Shown piece after piece: positions 25,359 through 33,948 of a stretch of 36,167 nt of DNA. The notes beneath the pieces are model-generated. The model saw only the letters and a program-made list of their open reading frames with translations, searched no databases and was not told the origin of the DNA. The translations under genes and the position numbers were made by a program. The first letter of the stretch is position 1. The number at the start of each line of letters is the position of its first letter. The stretch is from an uncultured Bacilli bacterium (GTDB taxonomy: Bacteria > Bacillota_I > Bacilli_A > RF39 > UBA660), in assembly GCA_947623665.1 (NCBI GenBank), contig CANQHJ010000007.1, positions 1 through 36,167 of the forward strand, written 5' to 3'.

Positions 25359-25642
25359 CTAGGTTAATTATAGAAAACATAGAAAAAAATAATTATTTAT
25401 TACGTGATAAAGATAATAATGTATACAAGTTTCATATACTCTTTTATGACATAGAAAAAAAACCCAAAGTAGGAGATAGCTTATTTTTACATAAAAAACT
25501 AATTACAAGTCCTAACCATTCCCTTAATTTTGGACCTCTTAACAGTAAATATGGAAAAAATATTTTATCTATTGAAGATCCAGATTTCATTATATTAACT
25601 ATAGACAAAGACAATCTTTATTTAAAAAGATTTTATGGATAA
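25355..25642 (+). CDS. Hypothetical 95-aa protein, translationally coupled
   Basis: Family not recognised. The ATG at 25355 overlaps the stop of the 493-aa frame in ATGA, and GGAGGTGG lies upstream inside that gene. The product is rich in beta-like strands with a basic middle (KKPKVGDSLFLHKKLI) and an acidic end; VGDSLFL followed by short strands could fit a small OB or SH3-like barrel, which is only a shape impression. No cysteine pair, signal peptide or membrane segment. Its stop overlaps the HAD gene start. Coupling on both sides suggests the three products are needed together. Confidence 0.6.
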   Translation: MTRLIIENIEKNNYLLRDKDNNVYKFHILFYDIEKKPKVGDSLFLHKKLITSPNHSLNFGPLNSKYGKNILSIEDPDFIILTIDKDNLYLKRFYG

Positions 25643-26291
25643 TAAACACTTTATGAAAAAATATGATAGCTTAATATTCGACTTAGATGGAACACTTTGG
25701 GATACTCTAAATATTACAACAAATGAGCTTCAAAAAATATCAGACAAATATAATGAAAATACAATTACTGAAGATATAGTAAAAGAAGGAATGGGAAAAA
25801 CATTTGACGAAGTAACTAAATTATATTTTAAAAATTTAAATAAACAAAAAAGAGAAAAATATACTATTGAAGCATTTAATAATATTACAAATTATTTATT
25901 TGAACATGGAGGAAATATTTATCCAAACACAGAAGATACTATAAAAACTCTTTCTAAACATTTTAAATTATTTATTGTAAGTAATACTGAATCAGATAAT
26001 TACATAAAAGCATTTTTACAAAGTAGTAAATTATATAAATATTTTACAGATTATCAAAGTAATGAACATACAAATACAAAAAAAGAAGAAAATATTAAAA
26101 TACTAATTCAAAGAAACAATTTAAAAAATCCTATTTATATAGGAGATACAAACACAGATAAACTATCAGCAGAATCAGTAGGTATTCCTTTTATATATGC
26201 AGCATATGGATTTGGTACAATAAATAATAATGATAAGAAAATAAACAAAATAGATGATTTAATTTCAATTTTATTAATAAATAACAACTAA
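25635..26291 (+). CDS. HAD-superfamily phosphatase (phosphoglycolate phosphatase/PpaX-like)
   Basis: The 218-residue protein has HAD motif I LIFDLDGTLWDT (nucleophile Asp), a helical cap, motif II IVSNTESDN, Lys of motif III (KKEENIKIL) and motif IV YIGDTNTDKLSA. This is the beta-phosphoglucomutase/phosphoglycolate phosphatase branch; substrate unknown. The B. subtilis relative PpaX sits near lgt and trxB, and this gene is next to the same block here but on the opposite strand. Start is ATG 25635 with a weak ribosome site, overlapping the previous stop by 8 bases; ATG 25653 is an alternative. Convergent with whiA. Confidence 0.85.
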   Translation: MDNKHFMKKYDSLIFDLDGTLWDTLNITTNELQKISDKYNENTITEDIVKEGMGKTFDEVTKLYFKNLNKQKREKYTIEAFNNITNYLFEHGGNIYPNTEDTIKTLSKHFKLFIVSNTESDNYIKAFLQSSKLYKYFTDYQSNEHTNTKKEENIKILIQRNNLKNPIYIGDTNTDKLSAESVGIPFIYAAYGFGTINNNDKKINKIDDLISILLINNN

Positions 26292-26326
26292 AAAAATGTA
26301 CAGCACCATGTACATTTATTTTTTTT
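26291..26326. terminator. Bidirectional terminator between HAD gene and whiA
   Basis: AAATGTACA (26294-26302) pairs exactly with TGTACATTT (26309-26317), 9 bp with a GCACCA loop. On the plus strand TATTTTTTTTC follows; on the minus strand TTTTTTTAG. It ends both convergent units. Confidence 0.85.
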
Positions 26327-27242
26327 CAAATTTTTCTGCTAAATCTTTTATTTTTCTAAATCTATGATTAAGACCTGATTTAGTAATCTTATTTCCACTT
26401 TCTAATGAAATAATTTCACTTAACTCTTTTAAAGATGCTTCTGGATATTTTTCTCTATAAATTAAAGCTTCCCGAGTCTTATCATCTAAAAGATCAACCC
26501 CCATATTATCTCTAATAACCTCAATATGCTTAAGTTGAACTGAAGCCGCAGAAACAATTTTATCCACATTTGCTTGTTCACAATTATTAAGTCTATTAGT
26601 TCTATTCTTTTGATCATGATAAATTCTTATATCCTCAAAATACATAACTGCCTTATTAGTTCCCAAAATTTTAATAAAATCACTAATCTTTTCTGCTTCC
26701 TTTAAATATACCATATATCCCTTACCACGATTTAATATCTTAGCATTCATATCAAATATATTTAAAATTTTCTGTACAAACACAGCCTCACTAGGCCTAT
26801 CAACTAACATTTCCATATGATATTGAGATGTCTTTGGATCATTAATAGAACCACTTGCTAAAAAAACACCTCTAAGATACCCTCTAATCTCTGCATTACC
26901 ATCTACAATATAAGAACTGGGCACATCTAAAATTTCTCCATTGGAAGAATAACCTAAACTATTTAAAATTTCAAAATCTTTATCATCAAAACTAATTACA
27001 TATAATTTTTTTTTAGAAAAATTATTACTTTCAGTCTCATCCACTTCAACTGGTATATCATATTTATTTTGAAAAAAATTACACAAAAAATCTTTAGTTT
27101 TTACATTTTCAGTAGTCATAAAAAATCTATTATATTTTAAATAACCATTATTACGTATAAATCCAGATATTAAAGCAATCATTTCTGTTGCAGGATATTC
27201 TTTATCAGTAATCTCATTTTTTATTTTGGTAGTATAAGACAT
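26316..27242 (-). CDS. whiA: DNA-binding protein WhiA
   Basis: The 308-residue protein begins SYTTKIKNEI, continues with a LAGLIDADG-like segment (EMIALISGFIRNNGYLKY, EIRGYLRGVFLASGSINDP) and ends in a helix-turn-helix region with EASLKELSEIISLESG and ITKSGLNHRFRKIKDLAEKF. WhiA is found across Gram-positive bacteria; in Bacillus it affects cell division and nucleoid segregation, and in Streptomyces sporulation. The ATG is one base after the yvcK stop, with GAGGGATTAG as ribosome site, so translation is coupled. It is the last gene of the operon. Confidence 0.95.
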   Translation of the reverse strand: MSYTTKIKNEITDKEYPATEMIALISGFIRNNGYLKYNRFFMTTENVKTKDFLCNFFQNKYDIPVEVDETESNNFSKKKLYVISFDDKDFEILNSLGYSSNGEILDVPSSYIVDGNAEIRGYLRGVFLASGSINDPKTSQYHMEMLVDRPSEAVFVQKILNIFDMNAKILNRGKGYMVYLKEAEKISDFIKILGTNKAVMYFEDIRIYHDQKNRTNRLNNCEQANVDKIVSAASVQLKHIEVIRDNMGVDLLDDKTREALIYREKYPEASLKELSEIISLESGNKITKSGLNHRFRKIKDLAEKFEKK

Positions 27243-27243
27243 T

Positions 27244-28197
27244 CTAATCCCTCATTAAATATGAAAAAATACAAGAACTTAATTTTAACGAATTATGTCT
27301 AATAACTCCATCAATTACAGTAAGCATATCAGATTCAATTAAATCAATATCAAGTTTTTCTAATTCATCATGATCTATTACTACTTGATCTTTTTGTTCT
27401 TCCGTTTCATATATTTTTACTATTTCTGGATCTATTTTTGTATTACTTGCAATAACAACATCAACTTTTCTTTTATCAAGATAATTATTTAATAGCTTAA
27501 CATGATCAGACACACTAAACTTATCAGTCTCACCTGGTTGAGTCATAGCATTACATAGATACATAATAGGAGCTTTACTTTCATTTAAAGCTTTTTTAAT
27601 TTCTTTACAAATTATATTAGGTAAAATACTAGTATAAAGGCTTCCCATACTAAAGATAATTAAATCAGCCTCTTCTATTGCATCAAGCACTTCATCTAAT
27701 ACCTTAGGTTCTTTTTTATAATAAATTTTTTTAAACTTACGACGAGATTCAGTTATTTGTTCTTCACCCTCAATAACATCCCCTTCAACAGTTTTTCCCA
27801 TCAAAGTTAAATCAGCCTCTTCCGATATAGGTAAAACTCTATGTCTTACATCTAATAACTTACTTAATGAATCAATAGAATCTTTTAAACTACCAGTAAT
27901 ATTAAAAAGTGAAGTAAGTATTAAATTACCAACAGCATGACCATTCAAATCACTAGTAGTAGAAAAACGATACTCTAACATTTCTTTTATATCAGAATCA
28001 ATAGAAGAAAGATTAGTAATAACTTTTCTAATATCTCCTACTGCAGGCATATTAAATTCACGTCTTAATTTACCTGTACTTCTTCCATTATCACTTACAG
28101 TAATAACTGCAGTTATATCTACTGGAAAATCTTTAAGTCCAGTTAATAAGAAAGACATTCCAGTTCCTCCACCTAAAACAACAACTTTTTTTTGCAT
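27244..28197 (-). CDS. yvcK: YvcK/GlmR-type gluconeogenesis and wall-precursor regulator
   Basis: A 317-residue CofD-like protein with VVLGGGTGMSFLLTGLK at the amino end, TVSDNGRSTGKLRREF and PAVGDIRKVI, then SMGSLYTSILPN and CNAMTQPGETD. In B. subtilis the protein is called GlmR and stimulates GlmS for UDP-GlcNAc synthesis. AGGAG is well placed before the ATG. It normally lies between rapZ (yvcJ) and whiA; here trxB takes the upstream place and no rapZ is present. Downstream whiA is coupled. Confidence 0.95.
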   Translation of the reverse strand: MQKKVVVLGGGTGMSFLLTGLKDFPVDITAVITVSDNGRSTGKLRREFNMPAVGDIRKVITNLSSIDSDIKEMLEYRFSTTSDLNGHAVGNLILTSLFNITGSLKDSIDSLSKLLDVRHRVLPISEEADLTLMGKTVEGDVIEGEEQITESRRKFKKIYYKKEPKVLDEVLDAIEEADLIIFSMGSLYTSILPNIICKEIKKALNESKAPIMYLCNAMTQPGETDKFSVSDHVKLLNNYLDKRKVDVVIASNTKIDPEIVKIYETEEQKDQVVIDHDELEKLDIDLIESDMLTVIDGVIRHNSLKLSSCIFSYLMRD

Positions 28198-28214
28198 AAT
28201 ATTTTCTCCTCTCG

Positions 28215-29114
28215 CTATTCAGATAATTCTTTTATGATACTAACTGCAGCAGTAGTTGCATCTCCTACTGCAGTAGTAAGTTGAAATACTTTTTTACACC
28301 TAACATCTCCAATAGCATAAACCCCTTTAATTTGAGTCTGCATATTATTATCAGTCTCAATATATCCATTTTTATCTGTAATATTTAAATTTTTAAATAC
28401 TTCACTTGCAGGAGTGTGCCCAATAAATATAAAACAACCATCACTGTTAATTATACCATTATTAGTCTCAACTCCAACAACACAACCCTTTTCTTCCTTA
28501 AATGACAAAATATTAGTTTTATATAATATTTTTAAATTATTTAAATATTTTAAATGATCTTGATACATATCTTTTGCTTTCAAATAATCATCTTTACAAA
28601 TCAAAGTTACACTATTAACAAATGAAGATAAATACAACACTGCCTCTACTGCAGAATCTCCTTGACCAATAACTACAACATCACGCCCTTTATATAAAGG
28701 TCCATCACATATAGCACAATAACTAATACCTCTTCCCTCTAAAGCCGGATTTAAAAAATCAAAAGTTTTTGGAATACGCCCTGTTGCAATAATAATCTTC
28801 TCTGCTCCTAATGTTCCCTTATCAGTAACAACATTCTTAATATTATCTTCTATTTTTATAGACAAAACATTTGCAGCCACATAATCAACTTTCAACTCAT
28901 TAACTTGATTAAGCATATTTTTAGCAAGATCAATACCACTTATCTTAGAAACTCCTGGATAATTTTCAATAATAGGAGCTTTTAACATTTGACCACCTGG
29001 TGCTCCTCCTTCAATAACACAGCAATTAATAGAAGATCTTTTTAAGAAAAGAGCCGCAGTAAGTCCTGCTGCTCCTGCTCCTATAATAATTACATCATAA
29101 TGCGTTTGATTCAC
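28215..29114 (-). CDS. trxB: Thioredoxin reductase-like flavoprotein with altered NADPH motif
   Basis: A 299-residue flavoenzyme: FAD motif VIIIGAGAAGLTAA, redox pair CAICDGP (Cys133, Cys136), second nucleotide motif VVIGQGDSAVEAVLYL and GVYAIGDVR near the end. The usual HRRxxxRA motif that binds the NADPH 2'-phosphate reads ICKDDYLKA (171-179), with both first arginines lost. Frame opens at 29150, but GTG 29114, seven bases behind GAGGGTG, gives the normal start MNQTHYDVIIIGAG. It overlaps the lgt end by 20 bases. Thioredoxin is not in the window. Family clear; the electron donor is uncertain. Confidence 0.9.
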   Translation of the reverse strand: MNQTHYDVIIIGAGAAGLTAALFLKRSSINCCVIEGGAPGGQMLKAPIIENYPGVSKISGIDLAKNMLNQVNELKVDYVAANVLSIKIEDNIKNVVTDKGTLGAEKIIIATGRIPKTFDFLNPALEGRGISYCAICDGPLYKGRDVVVIGQGDSAVEAVLYLSSFVNSVTLICKDDYLKAKDMYQDHLKYLNNLKILYKTNILSFKEEKGCVVGVETNNGIINSDGCFIFIGHTPASEVFKNLNITDKNGYIETDNNMQTQIKGVYAIGDVRCKKVFQLTTAVGDATTAAVSIIKELSE

Positions 29115-29919
29115 TTTCCTGCACCCTCTTTCCATTATATAAATTATCAAAGTTAGAACCCATACCTCTAACGATAAATAAAACTATACCTATAATAAAT
29201 AATATAACTGAAACAATTTGAGCAACTTTAAAAGATGACAACATTAAACTATCTGTCCTCATACCTTCAATAAAAAATCTAGCAGTTGAGTACCAAATCA
29301 AATAAAAGGCAGTAAGTTGTCCTACTTTTAAATAAGGATAAAAACGTCTTATAATTATCATAGCTAAAAATCCAAACATATTCCAAACAGATTCATAAAA
29401 AAACGTAGGTTGATGATATGCACCCATAATATACATACCATCTATAATAAATTTAGGAATACCCTGGCTTTGTAAAGTTTCCAAAGTTGTAACTGCACCA
29501 TATGCTTCTGAATTAAAGAAATTTCCCCATCTACCAATAGCTTGACCAATAATAAGACCAACTACTATAATATCAAAAATTTCTAAAACACTTTGTTTTT
29601 TCTTTTTACAATATATAAAAGTAACTATTGTACCAGCAATTATTGCACCATGTATTGCAAGTCCTCCATTCCAAATTTCAAGCATTTCAACTGGATTATT
29701 TTTATACAAATTAAAATTAAATAAAACATAATAAAGTCTTGCACCTGCTATTCCAAATATTACATTGTAAAATATCAAATTAGTCAAAAAAGTATCACTT
29801 ATACCTCTTTTCCTCATCTCAAAATAACAAATAATTGCACCAACTAAAATACTCATAAACATAAAAATAGAATACCAATAAATTTGAATAAATCCTAAAT
29901 CAACTGCAATCCTATTCAT
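29095..29919 (-). CDS. lgt: Prolipoprotein diacylglyceryl transferase
   Basis: Transfers diacylglycerol from phosphatidylglycerol to the lipobox cysteine of prolipoproteins. The 274-residue membrane protein has about seven hydrophobic segments, the IHGAIIAG segment and the signature GQAIGRWGNFFNSEAYG, plus QPTFFYESVWN. Amino end MNRIAVDLGFIQIYWYSIF is typical. Overlaps yvlD by 8 bases at its start and trxB by 20 at its end, so the cluster is compact. In B. subtilis lgt lies beside hprK and ppaX; hprK is not here. Confidence 0.95.
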   Translation of the reverse strand: MNRIAVDLGFIQIYWYSIFMFMSILVGAIICYFEMRKRGISDTFLTNLIFYNVIFGIAGARLYYVLFNFNLYKNNPVEMLEIWNGGLAIHGAIIAGTIVTFIYCKKKKQSVLEIFDIIVVGLIIGQAIGRWGNFFNSEAYGAVTTLETLQSQGIPKFIIDGMYIMGAYHQPTFFYESVWNMFGFLAMIIIRRFYPYLKVGQLTAFYLIWYSTARFFIEGMRTDSLMLSSFKVAQIVSVILFIIGIVLFIVRGMGSNFDNLYNGKRVQESESNAL

Positions 29920-30349
29920 AACGTTTCACCCTCTTTATTATTTGTTTTATTACTAACTCTTCCATCAAAAAGTTCATAATAGAAAGAAGTACTGCAATAA
30001 AAAGTGCTATAAAAGTATCATAAAGTTGAAAATGACTACCAAGTATCCAATCAGTAAGTTTTAAAATAAATAAATTTATACAAGGATAAAAAAGTCCTAG
30101 TGTAACACCCGTTATTGGAATAGTTAAACTAACAAGTATTGGTTTTATAGTTTGATTTAAAAAATATATTATCAAAACTGCAACTGCTGGATAAATCAAA
30201 TAGTGATGAGCTGTATCTATATAAAAAGATTTAAAAAAAGAACCCACAAAAATAAATACTATAGTATATCCAATCATATAAAGAAGCCATCTAAAAAAGC
30301 GATTAATTCTTACTTTATGTTTTTCTTTGTCAATAATAACTAATCGCAT
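29912..30349 (-). CDS. yvlD: YvlD/phage-holin-4 family membrane protein
   Basis: A 145-residue protein with four hydrophobic segments and the pattern FLNQTIKPILVSLTIPITG, followed by LGLFYPCINLFILKLTDW, typical of PF04020 (YvlD). Despite the family name, no phage genes surround it. In B. subtilis yvlD is in the LiaRS/cell-envelope neighbourhood; its exact role is unclear. GTG at 30358 is part of the GAGGTG ribosome site; ATG at 30349 lies 6 bases after it and is chosen. It lies between uvrA and lgt. Confidence 0.85.
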   Translation of the reverse strand: MRLVIIDKEKHKVRINRFFRWLLYMIGYTIVFIFVGSFFKSFYIDTAHHYLIYPAVAVLIIYFLNQTIKPILVSLTIPITGVTLGLFYPCINLFILKLTDWILGSHFQLYDTFIALFIAVLLSIMNFLMEELVIKQIIKRVKRYE

Positions 30350-30360
30350 ATTCTTCACCT

Positions 30361-33177
30361 CTACAATATTTTCTTTAAATACTTTCCTGTATAAGAACCT
30401 TTAACTTTAGATACTTCTTCAGGTGTACCACAGGCAATTACTTCTCCACCTAAGTCTCCACCCTCAGGTCCTAAATCTATGATATAGTCAGCAACTTTTA
30501 TAACATCCAAGTTATGTTCTATCACTATAACCGTATCTTTATTATCCACTATTTTTTGTAAAATTGCAAGTAATCTTTTAATATCATCAGTATGAAGTCC
30601 AGTTGTTGGTTCATCTAATACAAATAAAGTTTTACCTGTTGCTTTTTTTTGTAATTCTTTAGCAAGTTTTACTCTCTCAGCTTCTCCTCCAGAAAGTGTA
30701 GGAGCACTCTGTCCAAGTTTAATATAACCAAGTCCCACTTCTTCTAATACTTTAAGTTTATTTTTAATCTTAGTATGATTTTCAAAGAACTTAAGTGCTT
30801 CACTAACCCTCATATCTAAAATATCTGCAATATTCTTATCCTTATATCTTATGTTTAAAGTTTCTTTATTATAACGAGTACCACCACACACTTCACAAGG
30901 TACATAAACATCAGGTAAAAAATGCATCTCTATTTTCTTAACACCATCACCTCTACAAGCCTCACATCTTCCTCCTTTAACATTAAAAGAGAAACGATTC
31001 TTCTCAAATCCATACATCTTAGCTTCTTTTGTATTAGTAAATAATTCTCTAATATCATCAAAAACACCTGTATAAGTAGCTGGATTACTACGAGGAGTAC
31101 GTCCAATTGGATTTTGAGTTATCTGAACAAGCTTATCTATATTATTAAGTCCAAGTATTTTCTTATACTCACCAGGTTTAGGCTTAGATTTATATAATTC
31201 TTTACTAACTGCTTTACAAAGAATCTCATTAATTAAAGAACTCTTACCACTACCACTAACTCCAGTAACACAAGTAAATGTTCCAAGAGGTATCTTAACA
31301 TCAATATCTTTTAAATTATTAGTTGCAGCACCCTTAACTTGTAAATATTTTTTAATGCCTTTTCTTCTCTTTTTAGGGATTTCAATACATTTTTTACCAG
31401 TTAAGTACTGTCCAGTTAAACTATCCTCACACTTCATAACTTCCTCTGGTGTACCACACGCAACAACACGACCACCAGAGTCTCCTGCCTTTGGTCCAAT
31501 ATCAACTAAATAATCAGCCGCAAGCATAGTATCATGATCGTGTTCAACAACAATAAGTGTATTACCTAAATCTCTCATTTGTAATAAAGAAGCAATAAGT
31601 TTATCATTATCTCTTTGATGAAGTCCAATACTAGGTTCATCTAATACATATAAAACTCCAGTAAGTCTAGAACCTATTTGAGTTGCAAGTCTAATTCTTT
31701 GTGCTTCTCCTCCTGATAAAGTACCTGCACTACGTGAAAGAGTCAAATACTCAAGTCCTACATTAGAAAGAAATAAAAGTCTAGACTTAATTTCTTTAAG
31801 TATCAAATCAGCAATCTTAATTTGTTCTTCACTAAGTTCAAGATTATCAAAGAAAACAAGTAATTCTTTAATACTCATAGTAGTAACTTCATATATATTC
31901 TTACCTGCAATTTTAACTTCTAATACATCATCATTAAGTCTTGCTCCATGACAACTCTCACAAACAAGTTCAACCATATAATTCTCAAGCCAATCTCTTA
32001 TCCATCCACTACTAGTTTCCATATAACGTCTTTCAAGATTATTAATAATTCCTTCATAAAAATCAACATTATTCATTATATTTCCACTCTTAGTACGATA
32101 ATTAAACTTAATAGGTTCACTAGTACCATATAAAACAATATCCTTTTGACGAGCAGTAAGCTTCTTAAAAGGTTTATCCATAGAAATTTTATAATGATCA
32201 CATACACATTTTAACTTTTTATAATATAAATTACCTTGATCATCACTAAGAGTTTTAATACATCCCTCATTTATAGATAAATCTTTATCAGGTATTACTA
32301 AATCAGGATCAATTCTAAGTTTTATACCAAGTCCCTTACAATCAGGACAAGCCCCATAAGGTGCATTAAAACTAAACATTCTAGGCTCTAACTCTGGAAG
32401 TGAAAACTCACAATATGGACATGCAAAAGCCTCAGAAAATACTAATTCACGCTTTTTATCACCAAGTATTTGAATTACAACTTTACCATCACTAAGACGT
32501 GTTGCAGTCTCAATAGACTCATGAAGTCTACTTCTAATATTTTCTTTTAAAACAATTCTATCAATAACAACATCTATTTTATCTTTTTTATTTTTCTCAA
32601 GTTCTATTTCTTCAGACAAATCTCTAATCTCACCATTTACTCTAACTCTAACATAACCTTCTTTTCTAAGATTATCAAGTAAATCTTTATGAGTACCTTT
32701 TTCTCCATGTACAACAGGAGACATAATAATCATCTTAGTTCCCTCATCATATGCAAGTAGCTTATTAACCATCTCTTCAACACTTTGAGAAGTAATAGGA
32801 ATATGATGATTAGGACAATAAGGAACTCCAACACGAGCAAATAAAAGTCTCAAATAATCATAAATCTCAGTAACTGTACCAACTGTACTTCTAGGATTTT
32901 TACTAGTAGTTTTTTGATCAATTGATATAGCAGGAGAAAGTCCTTCTATACTATCAACATCAGGTTTTTCAGAACCACCTAAAAATTGTCTAGCATAAGC
33001 AGATAAACTCTCAACATATCTTCTCTGCCCTTCTGCATAAATAGTATCAAAAGCAAGAGAACTCTTACCACTACCACTAACTCCAGTCATAACAGTCATC
33101 TTATTTTTAGGTATCTCAATACTTACATTTTTTAAATTATTTTCACGTGCTCTTTTTACAACAATTTTATCTTCCAC
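30361..33177 (-). CDS. uvrA: Excinuclease ABC subunit A
   Basis: Damage-recognition ATPase of nucleotide excision repair, partner of UvrB. 938 residues, normal length. Two ABC ATPase modules each have GVSGSGKSS Walker A, and LSGGEAQRIRLA or LSGGEAERVKLA signature, with DEPSIGLH and DEPTTGLH Walker B regions. Zinc sites CPYCEFSL..ACPDCKG and RCEACRG..CEVCGG are present. Start is GTG at 33177 behind AGGTG (spacing 7). An extended -10 promoter lies upstream, so uvrA can be transcribed apart from uvrB. Confidence 0.97.
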   Translation of the reverse strand: MEDKIVVKRARENNLKNVSIEIPKNKMTVMTGVSGSGKSSLAFDTIYAEGQRRYVESLSAYARQFLGGSEKPDVDSIEGLSPAISIDQKTTSKNPRSTVGTVTEIYDYLRLLFARVGVPYCPNHHIPITSQSVEEMVNKLLAYDEGTKMIIMSPVVHGEKGTHKDLLDNLRKEGYVRVRVNGEIRDLSEEIELEKNKKDKIDVVIDRIVLKENIRSRLHESIETATRLSDGKVVIQILGDKKRELVFSEAFACPYCEFSLPELEPRMFSFNAPYGACPDCKGLGIKLRIDPDLVIPDKDLSINEGCIKTLSDDQGNLYYKKLKCVCDHYKISMDKPFKKLTARQKDIVLYGTSEPIKFNYRTKSGNIMNNVDFYEGIINNLERRYMETSSGWIRDWLENYMVELVCESCHGARLNDDVLEVKIAGKNIYEVTTMSIKELLVFFDNLELSEEQIKIADLILKEIKSRLLFLSNVGLEYLTLSRSAGTLSGGEAQRIRLATQIGSRLTGVLYVLDEPSIGLHQRDNDKLIASLLQMRDLGNTLIVVEHDHDTMLAADYLVDIGPKAGDSGGRVVACGTPEEVMKCEDSLTGQYLTGKKCIEIPKKRRKGIKKYLQVKGAATNNLKDIDVKIPLGTFTCVTGVSGSGKSSLINEILCKAVSKELYKSKPKPGEYKKILGLNNIDKLVQITQNPIGRTPRSNPATYTGVFDDIRELFTNTKEAKMYGFEKNRFSFNVKGGRCEACRGDGVKKIEMHFLPDVYVPCEVCGGTRYNKETLNIRYKDKNIADILDMRVSEALKFFENHTKIKNKLKVLEEVGLGYIKLGQSAPTLSGGEAERVKLAKELQKKATGKTLFVLDEPTTGLHTDDIKRLLAILQKIVDNKDTVIVIEHNLDVIKVADYIIDLGPEGGDLGGEVIACGTPEEVSKVKGSYTGKYLKKIL

Positions 33178-33198
33178 TTTTAATCACCTACGGCTCAT

Positions 33199-33207
33199 AT
33201 TATAACA
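33199..33207 (-). promoter_or_regulatory. Extended -10 promoter of uvrA
   Basis: Minus-strand TGTTATAAT (33207-33199), about 22 bases before the uvrA GTG start, with a poor TTTAAA -35 at 17 bases. It follows a terminator of the preceding gene. Confidence 0.5.
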
Positions 33208-33231
33208 CACTTTTTATAAAGTTTAAATTAC

Positions 33232-33262
33232 AAAATAAAAAAGAAAAATTAATTTTCTCTTT
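33232..33262 (-). terminator. Terminator after the 209-aa membrane protein
   Basis: Minus-strand AAAGAGAAAA pairs with TTTTCTTTTT (10 bp, one G-U, 5-base loop), followed by TATTTTG. It starts at the stop codon. AT-rich stem, moderate strength, so readthrough to uvrA remains possible. Confidence 0.5.
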
Positions 33263-33892
33263 CTAAAAAATCAAAATAAATAAAATCATAAACAAAACTT
33301 GAATCACAAATATACCACTAGCAATTTCCAAAATTCTAGTATTACTAATCATTTTTTTATTTTTAGCTTTAGAACTATTAAAGTCTACTATATCTCCTAT
33401 TTTAACTAGAACAGCAAACATAATATTAAAAGGATTAAATGGTGTAAATATAATTTTAAATACATAATTTGAAAGTAAAAAATTATTAATAGGTGCAAGC
33501 AAAATATTAACCTTATCAACACAAACCCACATTCTAACAAAAGATAAATATGAAAAATATATTATAAATAATAAGACTAAATACATAAATGGATAAATAA
33601 ATTTCCTATTACCTTTAATATTTTTTCTTATCCAACAAATAAATATAATATAACAAACCACTATAATAAATGAAAAAAATCTTCCTAGCATAAATTTATA
33701 ATTAAGAACATTAGGCATATCATAAATATTATTAAACTTTCCATATACTCTACCATAATTTTCATTTTGAATATAATAAGAAAGCAAACTTCTACCATAT
33801 AAATATTTAGGTAATATTATAACCAAAAATAAAATAAATATTAACAAAACTATTCCAAAAATACATAAATTTCTTTTATTCTTTTTTTTCAT
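33263..33892 (-). CDS. Hypothetical integral membrane protein between uvrB and uvrA
   Basis: A 209-residue, strongly hydrophobic protein with about four to five membrane segments: near residues 10-30 after a lysine-rich start, 70-90, 100-125 and 185-208. Between the first two there is an outside loop with tyrosines and asparagines. Family not recognised. The frame opens with TTG at 33898; ATG 33892 lies 6 bases behind AAGGATGG. It interrupts the usual uvrB-uvrA pair and has a terminator after it. No functional link to repair is evident. Confidence 0.6.
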   Translation of the reverse strand: MKKKNKRNLCIFGIVLLIFILFLVIILPKYLYGRSLLSYYIQNENYGRVYGKFNNIYDMPNVLNYKFMLGRFFSFIIVVCYIIFICWIRKNIKGNRKFIYPFMYLVLLFIIYFSYLSFVRMWVCVDKVNILLAPINNFLLSNYVFKIIFTPFNPFNIMFAVLVKIGDIVDFNSSKAKNKKMISNTRILEIASGIFVIQVLFMILFILIF

Positions 33893-33948
33893 AAGCAACC
33901 ATCCTTAATATATATTATAAAATAAATTTTTCAAAATTAAAAGAGCTA

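Noticed and set aside
29912-30349. Phage holin, hinting at a prophage.
   Set aside because: It is a YvlD-type PF04020 protein in a conserved chromosomal block; no phage structural, integrase or lysis genes are present.
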